Positions 10,321 through 21,365 of a stretch of DNA of 24,731 nucleotides are shown piece after piece. Location of the stretch: positions 13,890 to 38,620 of the forward strand of contig NWUY0300065315.1 in assembly GCA_004151065.3 (NCBI GenBank), written 5' to 3'. Made by a program: the position numbers and the translations under genes. The stretch comes from Larix sibirica. Taxonomy: Eukaryota > Streptophyta > Pinopsida > Pinales > Pinaceae. The stretch's first letter is position 1. Every line of letters starts with the position of its first letter. The notes beneath the pieces were generated by a model. That model made no database searches. It saw nothing but the letters and a program-made list of their open reading frames with translations, and had not been told where the DNA came from.

Positions 10321-11319
10321 CCACTATCACCCTCTATGGCTTCAATGCAGAGGAATTCTCCAAGTATTCAACACTGTTCCCTTACGAATCTCTCCAGACC
10401 TATAATGGCATTAAATCTGGGATTTCATTTAAAGCCAAATGGTTATAAAATTTGTGACTGGAATTGGCTCATTGCAAAACTAGAAAGAGGCTTATGTCCT
10501 AGAGCCACAGATGGCTCTCAAGAGCAGGCCGACTGACCCTTGTAAAATCTGTTCTCGAAGCTATCCCTGTATACTGGATGTCATTGGATTGGATTCCCAA
10601 AGGGATTAAGGAAAAGGACAGGAAACTTTGCTTCCGTTTCTTATGGTCTGGACACTCAGAGAACACTACTTCACCCTGGGTCAAGTGGGAGAGGATTGCA
10701 TTGCCAAAATATCTGGGTGGCTAGGGTCTCAAAAATATTCATCTATTCGCAAAATCTCTAGCTACAAAGGCCGGTTGGCGTCTCATCAACACTTCAAACC
10801 TGTGGACGGAGGTGGTCACTCAAAAATACATTGCACCGTCCACCTTACTTCACTGGATCAGAAATCCATCTAAGCGCTGAACTAGTGTATCAGTGATTTG
10901 GAAAGCGGTAGTAGATTCTCTCCCACTCATCTCCCAAGGACTTGCATGGAAAGTGGGAACGAGCTCACAAGTCCGCATTGGCTCGGATCCTTGGATCGGA
11001 TGTCAAAACCAACATATTCTTCCAGCACCACTCATTAATTCTTTTCAACAACTAGGTTATTTTCATCTCTCACATATAGCCGACCCCGCTACTATAGACA
11101 TTTGGCAACAGGGTTGGTTAACAGCGGCGACGCTACAACTCCCAGTGGCCCATCATTATCACTGGGACAATTATATCTCTACACTACAACTCTCACACGC
11201 TCGCATCTCTGACCTTGATGATGAACTTCTCTGGACTCTGGCCTCAAATGGGAAATATGCCCCAAAATTGGGATATAAATTCTTATTGGAGCAATTATAT
11301 CCTGGCAACAATAAAAAAT
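10321..11319 (+). pseudogene. LINE RT thumb and C-terminal region
   Basis: Downstream of the RT the text follows plant L1 ORF2: KSTITLYGFN, HRWLSRAGRLTLVKSVLEAI, IPVYWMSLDWIPKGI, FRFLWSG, PWVKWERIALPKYLGG followed by a stop where Gly/Trp is usual, GLKNIHLFAKSLATKAGWRL, WKVGTSSQVRIGSDPWI and ASNGKYAPKLGYKFLLE. A frameshift near 10450 and stops at about 10529, 10721 and 10872 interrupt it. The region is well conserved in order but its biochemical role is not well defined. Confidence 0.82.
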
Positions 11320-11640
11320 GGTGGTAGAAATCTGTCTGGAAGACACACTGTCCGTCTAAAGCAAAAATTTTCATGTGGTGCACACTTGCAAATCGCATTC
11401 CCACTTGGGACCACATAAAGAACAAATGTATAGAGGGACTTGGATGGTGCATACTTTGCAAACAAGCTAACGAATCTGCTGCTCATCTCTTCCTGGATTG
11501 TGCTTTTAGTGTCAACATTTGGATAACATTAACAGCCTCTCATCAAGCTGCAAAACTTTGGAAGGGTCCCTCTATTGAATAGGCATGGAAATCCTGGAAC
11601 GATTCCCCATCCACGACCTCCATAAGAGCACTACCTTTGC
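11320..11640 (+). pseudogene. LINE zf-RVT zinc-binding region
   Basis: KSVWKTHCPSKAKIFMW, then ANRIPTWDHIKNK, then GWCILCKQANESAAHLFLDC, matching the plant zf-RVT pattern with C-x2-C, His and a final Cys all present. A TAG at 11325 precedes it (KKWW, stop, KSVW) and another at 11580 follows. It links the RT part to the RNase H domain. Confidence 0.85.
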
Positions 11641-12292
11641 TCATCATTTGGGGTATTTGGCTCGCTCGAAACCATTTGATATTTAACTCAAAACCCACCG
11701 CCCCCTCCATTCTAATTAGCCATACCCTCTCTATCCTTCATCATTTCCCACAATCGCTCCCCATCAACCATCCACGTAATCCCACTGCTGAATTCATCAT
11801 CCCAAACTTACCTTGGGCATACTTCGACGGTGTCTCACAAAACAATCTTTGTGGGGGGGGGGCCATCCTTCACCTCTCAAACACACACTCTTATAAGCTC
11901 CACATGGGATTGGGCAGGGGCACAAATAATTATGCGGAACTACACACTCTTAAACTGCTCTTCTCTTTGCTCTTGAAAAACAGTGCAATAGGCTACAAAT
12001 TTTTGGGGACTCACAGCTTATCATCAATTGGATCAACAAGAAATAGCAGTGTCATCAAATGAATCTACATTATTTACTTGTAGACACACTCAACATTGTT
12101 TCACTTTTTGACTCTCTCTCTTGCAATCATGTCTACAGGGAAAGAAATGTGGAAGCGGATCTCTTGTCCAAGAAAGGACTGACTCTGCTGCACGGACAGT
12201 GGAAGATTACAAAACATCAAAATTATACATTCCACGAATACTACCACAGGCCTTTCTATGAAAGACCACCACCACTTGCAATACATTTTTGA
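11641..12292 (+). pseudogene. LINE C-terminal RNase H domain
   Basis: The spacer includes LLIIWGIWLARNHLIFN, which normally precedes the domain. RNase H landmarks follow: WAYFDGVSQNNLCGGGAI (catalytic Asp), TNNYAELHTLKLLF (Glu), then after a frameshift near 12000 FGDSQLIINWI (Asp), and finally HVYRERNVEADLLSKKGL (last Asp). All four acidic residues survive, but in two frames and with a TAG at about 12044. The reading ends at the TGA at 12290-12292. RNase H at the ORF2 C-terminus is known in plant L1-like LINEs and would remove RNA from the RNA-DNA hybrid. Confidence 0.85.
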
Positions 12293-12889
12293 CAAGTCTA
12301 AATTTTTTTTGTAATTACATTTTTTTGTTGGAGAAACTCTTTTATATAGAAATGATACATGATATGGATCCTGTGTGATCCACCTATATATGCAGATAAT
12401 TAGAGATTTTTAGATACTCAAAGCTGAAAAGCTATTTAGCGGAAAAAGCTCAGTGAAGATTTTATACAAAACGTAATTTTGTTATATTTAATGAAATTAC
12501 GCTTTTTTCCAAGGAAAAAAAAAATATATATATATATATATTTAAATTTTTTCCAGATGTCACTACTTGATATAGAAAATTGATATCTTAAGCGGCCTTG
12601 AGTCTCTATAAGCCACAAGTAATCCCAACTTATCTATGCTATAGAATATCACAACTATGCAAGATACTTATAAACAAAGCACTATAGATCTCTTATCAAC
12701 TTAACACAAAATATGGTAATCACACCTATGAAAATCATATTTAACTTGGAAACCCCAATGGGGAAAACCAGCATCTACGAGGCTTTCTTCTTTCTCAATA
12801 CCTGAGCAAATAATGTAGATAAAGTACAATCAGTTATTCAGAAGATACAATAAGAACCTGATGTGTCAAAAACCCTTGATCTACATGTA
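12293..12889. other. Non-coding interval after the LINE
   Basis: The first ~60 bases, T-rich with ttttttttgtaattac, probably belong to the LINE 3' untranslated region. A short hairpin pairs 12472-12479 (cgtaattt) with 12494-12501 (aaattacg). The stretch near 12755-12770 contains a small ccccaatgggg foldback. No coding frame is supported. Confidence 0.5.
12524..12541. repeat. (AT)9 microsatellite
   Basis: Nine uninterrupted AT units follow an A-rich run at 12515-12524. Confidence 0.95.
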
Positions 12890-13510
12890 GTAGCAACTAT
12901 TGCTCTTGGCGAAATGTTCCCTAGCTATCTGATCTAACTCTAGATCTATGATCACTATCACTGCCAATCCGTGGAAGCAGTACTGACTCTCTAGCCCCTC
13001 CACTCTCATATTCTCAAACATGGAAGAAATACTACAACCTCCTCTCAGTATGAATTGCACCCCCTCTACATGAGAAATGTGCCCTTCCTCCACGTCTCTG
13101 AAGTGGCCCCTCTATATATCTCTATCATACACTGATGAGATATACTCTATTCCTCCTCAATCACTAAAGAATAACCACTCTGGTTCTTTTGGACCTCCTA
13201 GCCTCAAGACGGATGTCCTCACAAACAAGTGCTTCCCTCTGCATGGGAAGTGTGCCCCTCTCTCTATGAAGTCTCCCTAGATCAGTCTCTGAGCTTCCTC
13301 CACATAGATGATCTCACTATAATTTGGAATGGATGATTCGTGCCTCGGACCAAGAAGGAACATATCCCTCTTGAATCCTCTCACTCTCACCATCTGTAGA
13401 TGTGCCCCTCTCCTCAATAAGTATCCCTCTGCATGCACAAGTGCACCCTCCCTTTGTGAATCTCCTCACTCTCTGAAGAAACTACAAATTAACCTTGTCC
13501 AGTGACCCCT
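12890..13510. repeat. Pyrimidine-rich degenerate repeat region
   Basis: Compared with its surroundings this stretch is rich in CT, with recurrent words such as gtgccc(c/t)tc, tccctctgcatg, ctctctgaag and cctccac(a/g). The words agtgtgcccctctc and aagtgcaccctccc recur at roughly 90-180 bp steps. No open frame survives beyond 67 codons and no protein family is recognised. It may be an eroded minisatellite or part of an unidentified retroelement. Confidence 0.45.
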
Positions 13511-13664
13511 AGGCTCCTTATATCCACTCATTGATTGATTAGGGGTTCCGAAACCTTAAAATTAGTGCATGCAAAAACCTCGCTTTTGCATGCTTTTTAA
13601 TTAAAAATAATACATGCAAAAAGTTGCATGCATGAGGCAAATCACCCTGAAAGGTCTGCATGCA
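13511..13664. repeat. GCATGC-rich foldback beside the gap
   Basis: A perfect 10-bp inverted repeat pairs gcatgcaaaa at 13567-13576 with ttttgcatgc at 13584-13593 around a 7-base loop. The word tgcatgca or catgcaaaa recurs at 13611, 13626 and 13658. This local foldback abuts the unsequenced gap. Confidence 0.8.
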
Positions 13665-13904
13665 NNNNNNNNNNNNNNNNNNNNNNNNNNNNNNNNNNNN
13701 NNNNNNNNNNNNNNNNNNNNNNNNNNNNNNNNNNNNNNNNNNNNNNNNNNNNNNNNNNNNNNNNNNNNNNNNNNNNNNNNNNNNNNNNNNNNNNNNNNNN
13801 NNNNNNNNNNNNNNNNNNNNNNNNNNNNNNNNNNNNNNNNNNNNNNNNNNNNNNNNNNNNNNNNNNNNNNNNNNNNNNNNNNNNNNNNNNNNNNNNNNNN
13901 NNNN
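13665..13904. other. Assembly gap of 240 N
   Basis: Exactly 240 undetermined bases. Open frames running through it are artefacts. The right edge is a CA microsatellite, a likely reason for the break. Confidence 1.
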
Positions 13905-13934
13905 CACACACACACACACACATATATATATATT
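13905..13934. repeat. (CA)9(TA)n compound microsatellite
   Basis: Nine visible CA units at 13905-13922, followed by about five TA units. The true left end is hidden by the N run. Confidence 0.95.
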
Positions 13935-14104
13935 GGTCCAATGCAGATTTATGCATGATAATGGTTATTGTTATAATGGTTTCGTGTTGGGATTGATATA
14001 TTTTGAAAATAAAGAGTTTTGTCATATAATGGCCATGCTTATAAATGTTAGGTGTTATAGGGACTAATAAGGTTGAAGGGTTGCATTTATAAAATAATAT
14101 ATGT
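13935..14104. other. Short spacer before the 873-bp array
   Basis: Ordinary AT-rich DNA without a supported feature. The array landmarks become recognisable from about 14105. Confidence 0.4.
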
Positions 14105-16560
14105 TGGGTATCAAGGCCTTCGATTCCTATAATCTTTATTTAGGTATCAAGAATTTTGATACTTTTTTTACCATTTTGTAATGCCACATGACCCATAACT
14201 AGTTATTAAAACCTTTTGATAAACACATATCCCCTATCATAAAAAAAAACATTCAATAGAGAAGGCATGTTTCTTGCATGAACCATAGTAAGGGTACCAA
14301 TACCCACATTATGAATGAATAAACCTCCATATGGTTCCCATATTGAGAGGATTACTCAAAATCACTTGAGAACACCAAACCCCACTCATAACACATGGAT
14401 AGATTAAGGAGGACACGTGCAATTGTTCAAGGAATCCTTCTTATCACTAGATTCCTAGAAGGTTGAGTAAGGACCAAAACCCGCATTTTCTCGTGCATGA
14501 ATGTTAAGGGGCCTGAGACTTATACCTGGTGCAAAAAAAATATTAGTGGAATCCATATACACACATGGGAAAAATATTCCCTCAATAGGTCACATGCAAT
14601 GGTTAAGGAATTTTTCTTGGACCAATAAGTCTTTATTATTGTTTCTCGGCGTAAGGTATGAGTTTCTTCTTCTATGATCCATGTCCAGGGCCATAACACC
14701 CATCCTTACTACTAAAAAATATCCTCCAAAAACTCTTATATGTGGTGTTATTAATGGACATTCATCCCTATAATATTATTTAAGAGCCCAATTCTTAATT
14801 TTCCTCAATTGACTATTGTGACATAATTGCAACAAATTGATACATATTTCTTAACATATCATAATGCTATCCATAGCCTCACTATGATTCCAAGAATACA
14901 CTTGGTAGATCATGTGCAATGTTTCAAGTTAATTTTATTGGCCTTGGATTCTTAAAATATTTATTTAGGATTCAAGGATTAATATGTTAAATATTTCAAC
15001 CATGTGCAAGGCCACATGATCAATCCGTAGTGATTAAAACTTATCATGAACGCAATGATATCCCCTCTCCAAAGGAAAAGATTCAAGGTTTCTCTCATGG
15101 AACATTAACCTTGGAATCTACCTTTAGTGCCTCAAGCTCAAGTTTCTTCCATAAACCATAGTAAGGGTACTAGTACCAATATTATGTAATAAGAACATCC
15201 ATAAGGTGTCCAGATTTGAAATCAAAAGAAAATTACACGCCCAACCAATGAGCACAATGGTTCGAGGCAGTTTTTTGTCTAATACCTAGAAGGTTAGATT
15301 AGGTCATAAGGCCCACCTTTTACTATGTTGAACATGTCATGGACATGCATGGTGGTTTGAGGTATTTCTCTTGGCCCTTGATCCCTAAAAGAAACCATTT
15401 TCACTTTTCCTAGTTATACAAGTTAGGAGCTAGGAGATAATGACCTTAGGACACAGACCCCCACATTTACCTCCCACTATAATATTTAGGGCCATCAAAA
15501 TTATCCTAAGTTCTATAAAAGGTAATAGTGGAACCCTTACATGAACACATGGAAAATAGATTCCCTCAAAAGGTTGCATGTGGTGTACAAAGCATTTTTC
15601 TTGGTCCAATATACCCACTTAGAAATCAATGAATCATCAACTTCAATAGAGAATATAATACTAGTTGTAGGGACATGGACATGTTTAGGGAGCTTCATCC
15701 CTAAAATATAATGTTAGAGCCTAATTCTTTATTTTCCTCCACTAACTATTGTGACATCATTGCAAAAACACATATTTCTTTAAAATACCTAATGGTATCG
15801 ATATTCCCACTATGAGTCCAATCTTGGCCATGGGTGCCTCAAATATTTATTCAAGTGTCAAGGCTTATGATAAATATTTCAAGCATGTGCAAGGCAACAT
15901 GATCGATCCACCTCTCAAAAGATAAATATTCCATAATGAAGGAATGTTTGGTGGTCAAAGGTTTCTCTCATGGAACTTAAACCTTACAATCTAAATTTAA
16001 AGCCTCAAGCTCAAATTTCTTCCATAAACCATAGTAAGGGTATGAACACCCATATTGTGTAGTAAGTAATAACAACCTCCATAAGGTGCCCATATGTAAA
16101 TTCAAAATAGGGTGACACTCTCGCGAGGTGAGGGAAAAGGTTCGATGAATTGTTCTTTTGTAAAGTGTAGAAGGTTACCATAGGTTGTAAGGCCCACTTT
16201 TCCTCTATTGAACATGTCTATGTCCCTACAACTAGTATTATATTCTCAAAACCTTTTGATGCATCCCATATCACAAATAAATAATCATTAATATCCTAGA
16301 AATAGGTCATGCATGGTGTTTGGCGGTATTTCTCTAAGCTTGAGCCCTAAAATAAACCATTTTCATCGTACGCTTGAGTTCATGGACCTACCTTGAAGGT
16401 GGCGTAGAACAATATGTAAAAGTGGTACAAGAATTCCCTACTCAACCAAGCCCATGGTTCCTTGGATGGCTCCATGGTCCTTAAAATATTTATAAAAGAG
16501 TATTAGGTCCTTGAGATACTATGTTTCTTTCCTCAAACATGTTCAAGGATTAATGATATT
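14105..16560. repeat. Long-period (~873 bp) tandem array, about three copies
   Basis: Landmarks recur at fixed spacing. The word accatagtaagggta starts at 14282, 15155 and 16028 (873 and 873 bp). The word tctctcatgg starts at 15091 and 15964 (873), and ctcaagctcaa at 15131 and 16004 (873). Other landmarks show small indels: aaggcccac at 15308 and 16189 (881), gtgcaagg at 15004 and 15887 (883), and attctt(a/t)attttcctc at 14791 and 15724 (933). Within each unit a shorter diverged motif, (c)atgcaatggtt-caagg...ttcttgg, recurs at steps near 170 bp or multiples, which suggests an older monomer now organised in higher order. No coding content is seen. The last copy is partial. Confidence 0.85.
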
Positions 16561-18539
16561 CAATACTACTAAAGGAAAATGCCTAATGAAACCCATATAC
16601 CTTGATAATGCACTAGGGTCCACCATACAATATATTTGTATTGCACGATGAATAGTGCACAATCCTTGAAATATTTTTTGAGGAATCAAATCCCATGCTA
16701 TTATGTTTTGCATGAGTCGATGGATCCTAACCCTCTTATTTCCTTTTTTTACACACTATCAAAACACACCGTTACATTTCATTGATGATAGTGAGATTCA
16801 AAGCATGGACATTTGCAGCTATGGGACCCTTATGAAGATCTCCTTGTCATGATCATTTTTGGTACATTTTCGGCACAATTTTTTTTTTAAAATACAACAA
16901 TGAGAGAAAATGCCAAAATTCCAATTTTAGAACAGTAATCTCTAGAGAAAAGTAAAAATAGGGTTCAAAAGCACAATTTTTATTTCTATGTCTAAATATT
17001 AATGGAAGAGAAACAAATTTCTAAGGGCTATAGTTTGTTATGGAAATTGCAAACAGTCACAATACATATTAGAATTAGCTTCTCACACACAAGATCTAAC
17101 AGTCTTCTTACATTGGAATTACTTTGAACAACCCAAGCCCCAAAACGAGAATAAATCTGTGGATAAAACTCAACAATGATTCCATTTTATAAAAATATAT
17201 AGATCTAAATACTAGGAAAATATATTTAGGACAAGGACGAAACCTTTGTCATTTTTCTTCAAGCGTGAAGTTTTACAAACCCTTTTTTGAATAACAAAAC
17301 CTTTTTTTGAAACTATCTTATAGTAATATACATGCATGCTTCTTCATTTAAGCAATAGTGCTATATAGAAATTTAAAGGGATGCTTCTTCATTTAAGCAG
17401 TAGAGCAAAGAAGACTACTTATATTAAACCAATATTTTTGAGATGTATTTCAAGAATGATATTGACAGGACATTAGAACTATTTTTCTAGAATTTACATA
17501 CCAAGTCTCGTAAACAAATTCACTTATTCTTTTCTCCCAATGACATATGTATAAAAAATACAAATTTCTAGTGGCTATCCTAGATATAAATAACAACCAA
17601 CAAGACAGGATTTTGATAACTCTATTTCAATATTTCTAGGTCAAGCCATTAGTGGTGCCATTTATTACAATTAGATGCACAAATATCAATTACTATTATT
17701 TTCCATTATTCTTCACATGGGGAAGTAAGATAAAGGAGTATCAAAGGCCTATCATGTTGTGTAGAGGGGGGATTTAGCTTGGTGTTCCCACTCTTTACTC
17801 AACACTTCCCTTATGACTCTTTCAATCACCTTACGATGGTTGTGAGTCGTTTCAAGTAGGATGGTTAATTAGAACAATCACCAAGCACCCCAAAGTTTGG
17901 AGTTATGCATAGAAAATTAGACCTGAAAGACCGTTTCTATCAACAAAACCATTCTAAAGAACAAAAACTCCATCAATGAAACAAAAATTATTCATAGCCT
18001 TCATGCATTAAGGAGTTTGCATATCATTGAATTGTCTAAATATATGAGTAAAGGATATATGTTTAAAGAAATATGCAAGCACCCTTAGTTTAAAATTGAA
18101 CTAAATGATTGAACAACATAGACATTTGAACCTGATTTACACCCAACATCCATTTGATAGTTAACTCAAAATCCCCATAAAAATGCATATTGGTGAGACC
18201 TTTATGAAATAAACATCTCATAACTAGGAGAATTATTGCCTCAAATATGAGAATTAGTTGAAAGGAGAATCACAGCTACAATTTCAGGAGCACCAAGTAG
18301 TCTCTTATAAAAAATGCAGTCTAGTTTTGCATGATCTTTTTTTGGGCAATTCTAATGACCACCTCAACACCATTTATGTATGGGTGTTATAGAAACTCAT
18401 AATATCATTCCAATTGAGTACAAAGATCAACAAAAAAAGAAGATACTCCTTGCTGAATATTCTGATGCAGAGTGATGTAACATTGTTGTCACCTTGATAG
18501 AGTGGCATCATAGTGATGTCAAGCATTATAATGAGAAAG
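16561..18539. other. Interval without a supported gene
   Basis: AT-rich DNA with many stops in all frames. It includes a short direct repeat at 17336-17406. On the minus strand around 18440-18110 a weak resemblance to a retroelement RNase H was considered but is not strong enough to annotate. Confidence 0.5.
17336..17406. repeat. Short direct repeat, two copies 45 bp apart
   Basis: atgcttcttcatttaagcaa at 17336 recurs from 17381 as atgcttcttcatttaagcag. The matches continue into ta(g)tgc and tagagc. Confidence 0.9.
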
Positions 18540-20935
18540 GATCAAGAAACCCTTCCTTGAATGTCCATGGGGTCAACCAAAATTGGGAGGAAGGATTGGA
18601 AAACCCTTCTCCAAATATGTACACCTAGTCAAAAAGCATCTAGAAGAAGGATCGACCAACCCTTCCTAGAACATGCATTTGGGGGTGAGCATCACCTAGA
18701 GACAGTATCAGCCGACACTTCCTCAAACATGAACCTAGGATCAATATCACATAGAGAAAATATCGGTGAGCCCTTCCTCGCACATGTACTTGGGGGAAAG
18801 AATCACTTATGGAAAGGATTAGCCGACCATTCATTGGATGTATACATGGGGACATCATCACCTAGATAGGAAGGATCGACCGACTTATCCCTGAACGTGC
18901 ACCTCGTGGAAAAAATAAACTAGAAGAAATATTTGTCGACTATCTCGAATTTGCACCTAGAAATGAAGGATCGACCAAACTTTTCTTGAATATGCACATG
19001 GGGTCAGTCATAACCATAGTGGAAGGATCAATCATCCCTTCCTTGAACGTGCACCTAGAGAAGAGCATCATTTTGAGGAAGGATCATATGACCCTTTCTC
19101 AAATGTATGGATGGAGGACAACATCAACTAGAGGAAGGTCCAGCCAACCCTTTCTCAAATGTTAACACAAGGGAAATATCACCTAGAGGAAGGATCAACT
19201 AAACATTACTCATATGTGCACTTGTAGGAAAGAATAAACTAGTGGAAGGATCTGTCGACCCTTCCTCGATCATAAAAATGGAGACGAATACCAATTAGAG
19301 GAAGGATTAGCCAACATATCTGTGAATATGAACCTACGTGCATCACCACATAGATAAAGGATCGACCAAACCTTCCTTGAACATGAACCTAGGAGTAGTA
19401 TCACCTAGAAGAAATATCAACTAACCCTTTTTCATATCATCACATGGGTGAAAGAATCACTTATGAGAATGATTGTCTGACCCTACATCGAATGTGAACA
19501 TGGGGTGAGAATAATATAGTGGAAGGATCGACATGCTTTTCCATGAACGTGCACTTGGGGGAAAGCATCACCTAGAGGAAATATTGTCCTACCCATTCTC
19601 AAACATGCACCTTGGGGAGAGGATCACCAAGAGTAAATATTGGGCATCCCTTTCTTGAATGTGCACCTAGGGGTGAGCATAACCAAGGTGAATGAGTCGA
19701 AAACCCTTCAACAAATGTGTTTCTAGTAGAGAGAATCACCTCAAGGAAGTATCGACTAACCCTTCCTTGAGCATGCACCTGAAGGTGAGCATCACCTAGA
19801 GGAAGGCTTAAACAATCCTTTCTTGAATGTGAACCTTGGGGACATATCACCTAGAGGAAGGATCAACCAACCCTTCTCATACATGCACATGGTGGAAAGA
19901 ATTACTTGTAGGAAGGATCTGTCGACCCTTCCTTTATCGTGCACATGGGGAAAGAATTACCTAGAGAAAGGATCAGACGATCCTTGCCTGAACGTGAACC
20001 TACATACAGTACCACATTGAGGAAGGATCAATCAGCCCTTCATCAAACGTGAACCTGGGTGAAAGAATCAACTAGAGGGAGGCTAAGATGACCCTTCCTT
20101 GAACATGCACCAATATATCACCATTACCTAGAGGAAGGATTGATTTATCCTTCCTCAAATGTGAATTTGGTAGAGTATCACATAGAGGAAGGATCAGCTA
20201 ACCCTTCATCAAAGGTGTGCCTAGAGGTAAGAAACTATTCAAGGAAGGTTCAATCAACCCTTTCTCAAATATAAACCTAGGGGAAGTATCATCCAAAAGA
20301 AGGATCATTTGACTCTTCATAATATGTGCATATAGGGGCAAGAATCACCTTAAGGAAGGATCGCCTAGACCTTACTTGAATGTGCACCAGGGACGATCAT
20401 AACCTAGAGGAAGGATTTTCCAACCCTTTCTCAAACATGCACCTGGGTGAGAGAATTACCTAGACGAAGGTCCAATTGGCGAACTCTTCCTTGGATGTGC
20501 ACCTAGGGGAGAGGATCACATAGACGAAGGATCAACTAACCCTTTATTGAAAGTGCACCTAGGGGAGAGCATCTGATAGAGGAAGGACAAACTAAACCTT
20601 ACTAGAACATGAATTTTGTAATGAGGACCACCTAAAGGAATGATCAACTGACACTATATTGAATGTGCACTTGGGGGCGTAAATCATTTAGAGGAAGGAT
20701 CAAATGATCCTTTATGAAACATGCACATGGGGGAAGGCATGAACTGGATGAATGATTAGTTGAAGCTTTCTTCAACGTGCATCTGGGGAATGTGTCATCT
20801 GTAGGAAGGGTTAGTCGATCCTTCCTTGAGGTTGCACATGGGGATCCTGTCATCTAGAGGAAGGATCACCAGAAACTTCCTCGAATATGCACCTGGGGTA
20901 CAGCATTACCTAGAGGAATAATTGGCCAACGCTCA
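18540..20935 (-). repeat. Satellite array 2, ~56-bp monomers
   Basis: About 42 diverged monomers of 54-58 bp. In plus orientation each reads gaggaaggatcgaccaaccc, then ttcctcgaacatgcacct, then (a/g)ggggagagcatcaccta. The words ggaagg(atc) and cccttcc within each monomer are complementary and form a short stem. A longer period is visible: gaacctagga...tatcac at 18731 and 19386, aaagaatcactt at about 18796 and 19450, ggatctgtcgacccttcc at about 19246 and 19915, and aacctac at about 19331 and 19997. This indicates a higher-order unit of about 655-680 bp, or roughly 12 monomers. Its reverse complement aligns with the A monomer of array 1, hence the minus strand given here. Short frames through the array are by-products of the repeat. 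Confidence 0.88.
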
Positions 20936-21340
20936 TCATATATTCTAGTTTCAATTTTCTTCACGTATTCTATTTGACAGCTTGTTTCTTTTGTTTTGGA
21001 TGACAACTTTTTATTCCACATATTTTATCTTTTACGTCTACCGTTATAGTGTTTTTCTTTATTCTTACTTACATGCATTTGTTTACATGTATTTTTCTGT
21101 TGAGCAATTTCCTCTCATATTTTTGTTTAGAATTTTTGTCTTTTTCTTTAAAAAAAAAATAATTATTTTACTTGTTTTGATCCTTTCTCTTATCCCTAGT
21201 CATGCGCTCTCCACTCTCATTTATTTTTATTAGTTCATTTTAAAAACTTCCACTCAATTTCTTTTTTTTCAATTTTATTTCTTTTCTAACAATTTCCTCT
21301 TTTGTTTGATTTTTCTATTTTAATCTTCTTATCAATTTCA
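20936..21340. other. T-rich strand-biased tract
   Basis: Plus strand very rich in T and C, with many ttttctttt-like runs. The 83-codon open frame at 20982-21233 is dominated by Phe, Leu, Tyr and Ser and reflects the base bias rather than a gene. It begins right at the edge of satellite array 2. Confidence 0.6.
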
Positions 21341-21365
21341 CCTTCTATCCTTCTCTCTGTCTTAT

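Larger units (their letters stand above)
8322..12292 (+). mobile_element. 5'-truncated, decayed LINE (plant L1 type) ORF2
   Basis: One long ORF2-like coding region, mostly readable in one frame (8322-9665 and about 10455-12000), with a second frame used at about 9670-10234 and 12005-12292. Domain order is partial endonuclease, linker, reverse transcriptase, C-terminal region, zf-RVT zinc-binding and RNase H, as expected for plant L1-type non-LTR retrotransposons. ORF1 and the endonuclease N-terminus are missing. In-frame stops lie at 8712, 8808, 9288, 9959, 11325 and 11580, among others; several are simple TGG-to-TAG or CGA-to-TGA changes. Frameshifts lie near 9660, 10225, 10450 and 12000. 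No poly-A tail or clear target-site duplication was found, so the exact ends are uncertain. The copy is not active. Confidence 0.92.

Noticed and set aside
13539-14067. Six open frames of 106-135 codons across 13539-14067
   Set aside because: They run through the 240-N gap and the CA microsatellite, so their length is an artefact.
18110-18440. Minus-strand similarity to a Ty3/gypsy RNase H (FEAIILLVMRCLFHKGLTN, HFYGDFELTIKWMLGVNQVQ)
   Set aside because: The text resembles the EYEALxxGL...GDSxLIIxQ pattern, but the flanking motifs are missing, stops are frequent and no pol domain lies nearby. Too weak to annotate.
18561-18869. 102-codon frame in satellite array 2 and similar frames at 19599-20020 and 20644-20853
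   Set aside because: They are readings of the ~56-bp satellite monomer, repeating the same peptide words. Not genes.
18540-20935. CRISPR-like array because of regular short repeats with variable parts
   Set aside because: Monomers drift throughout instead of showing constant repeats with unique spacers, and the context is a plant nuclear repeat region without cas genes.
20982-21233. 83-codon frame rich in Phe, Leu and Tyr resembling a membrane protein
   Set aside because: Produced by the T-rich composition; no start context, homologous motif or charged flanks.
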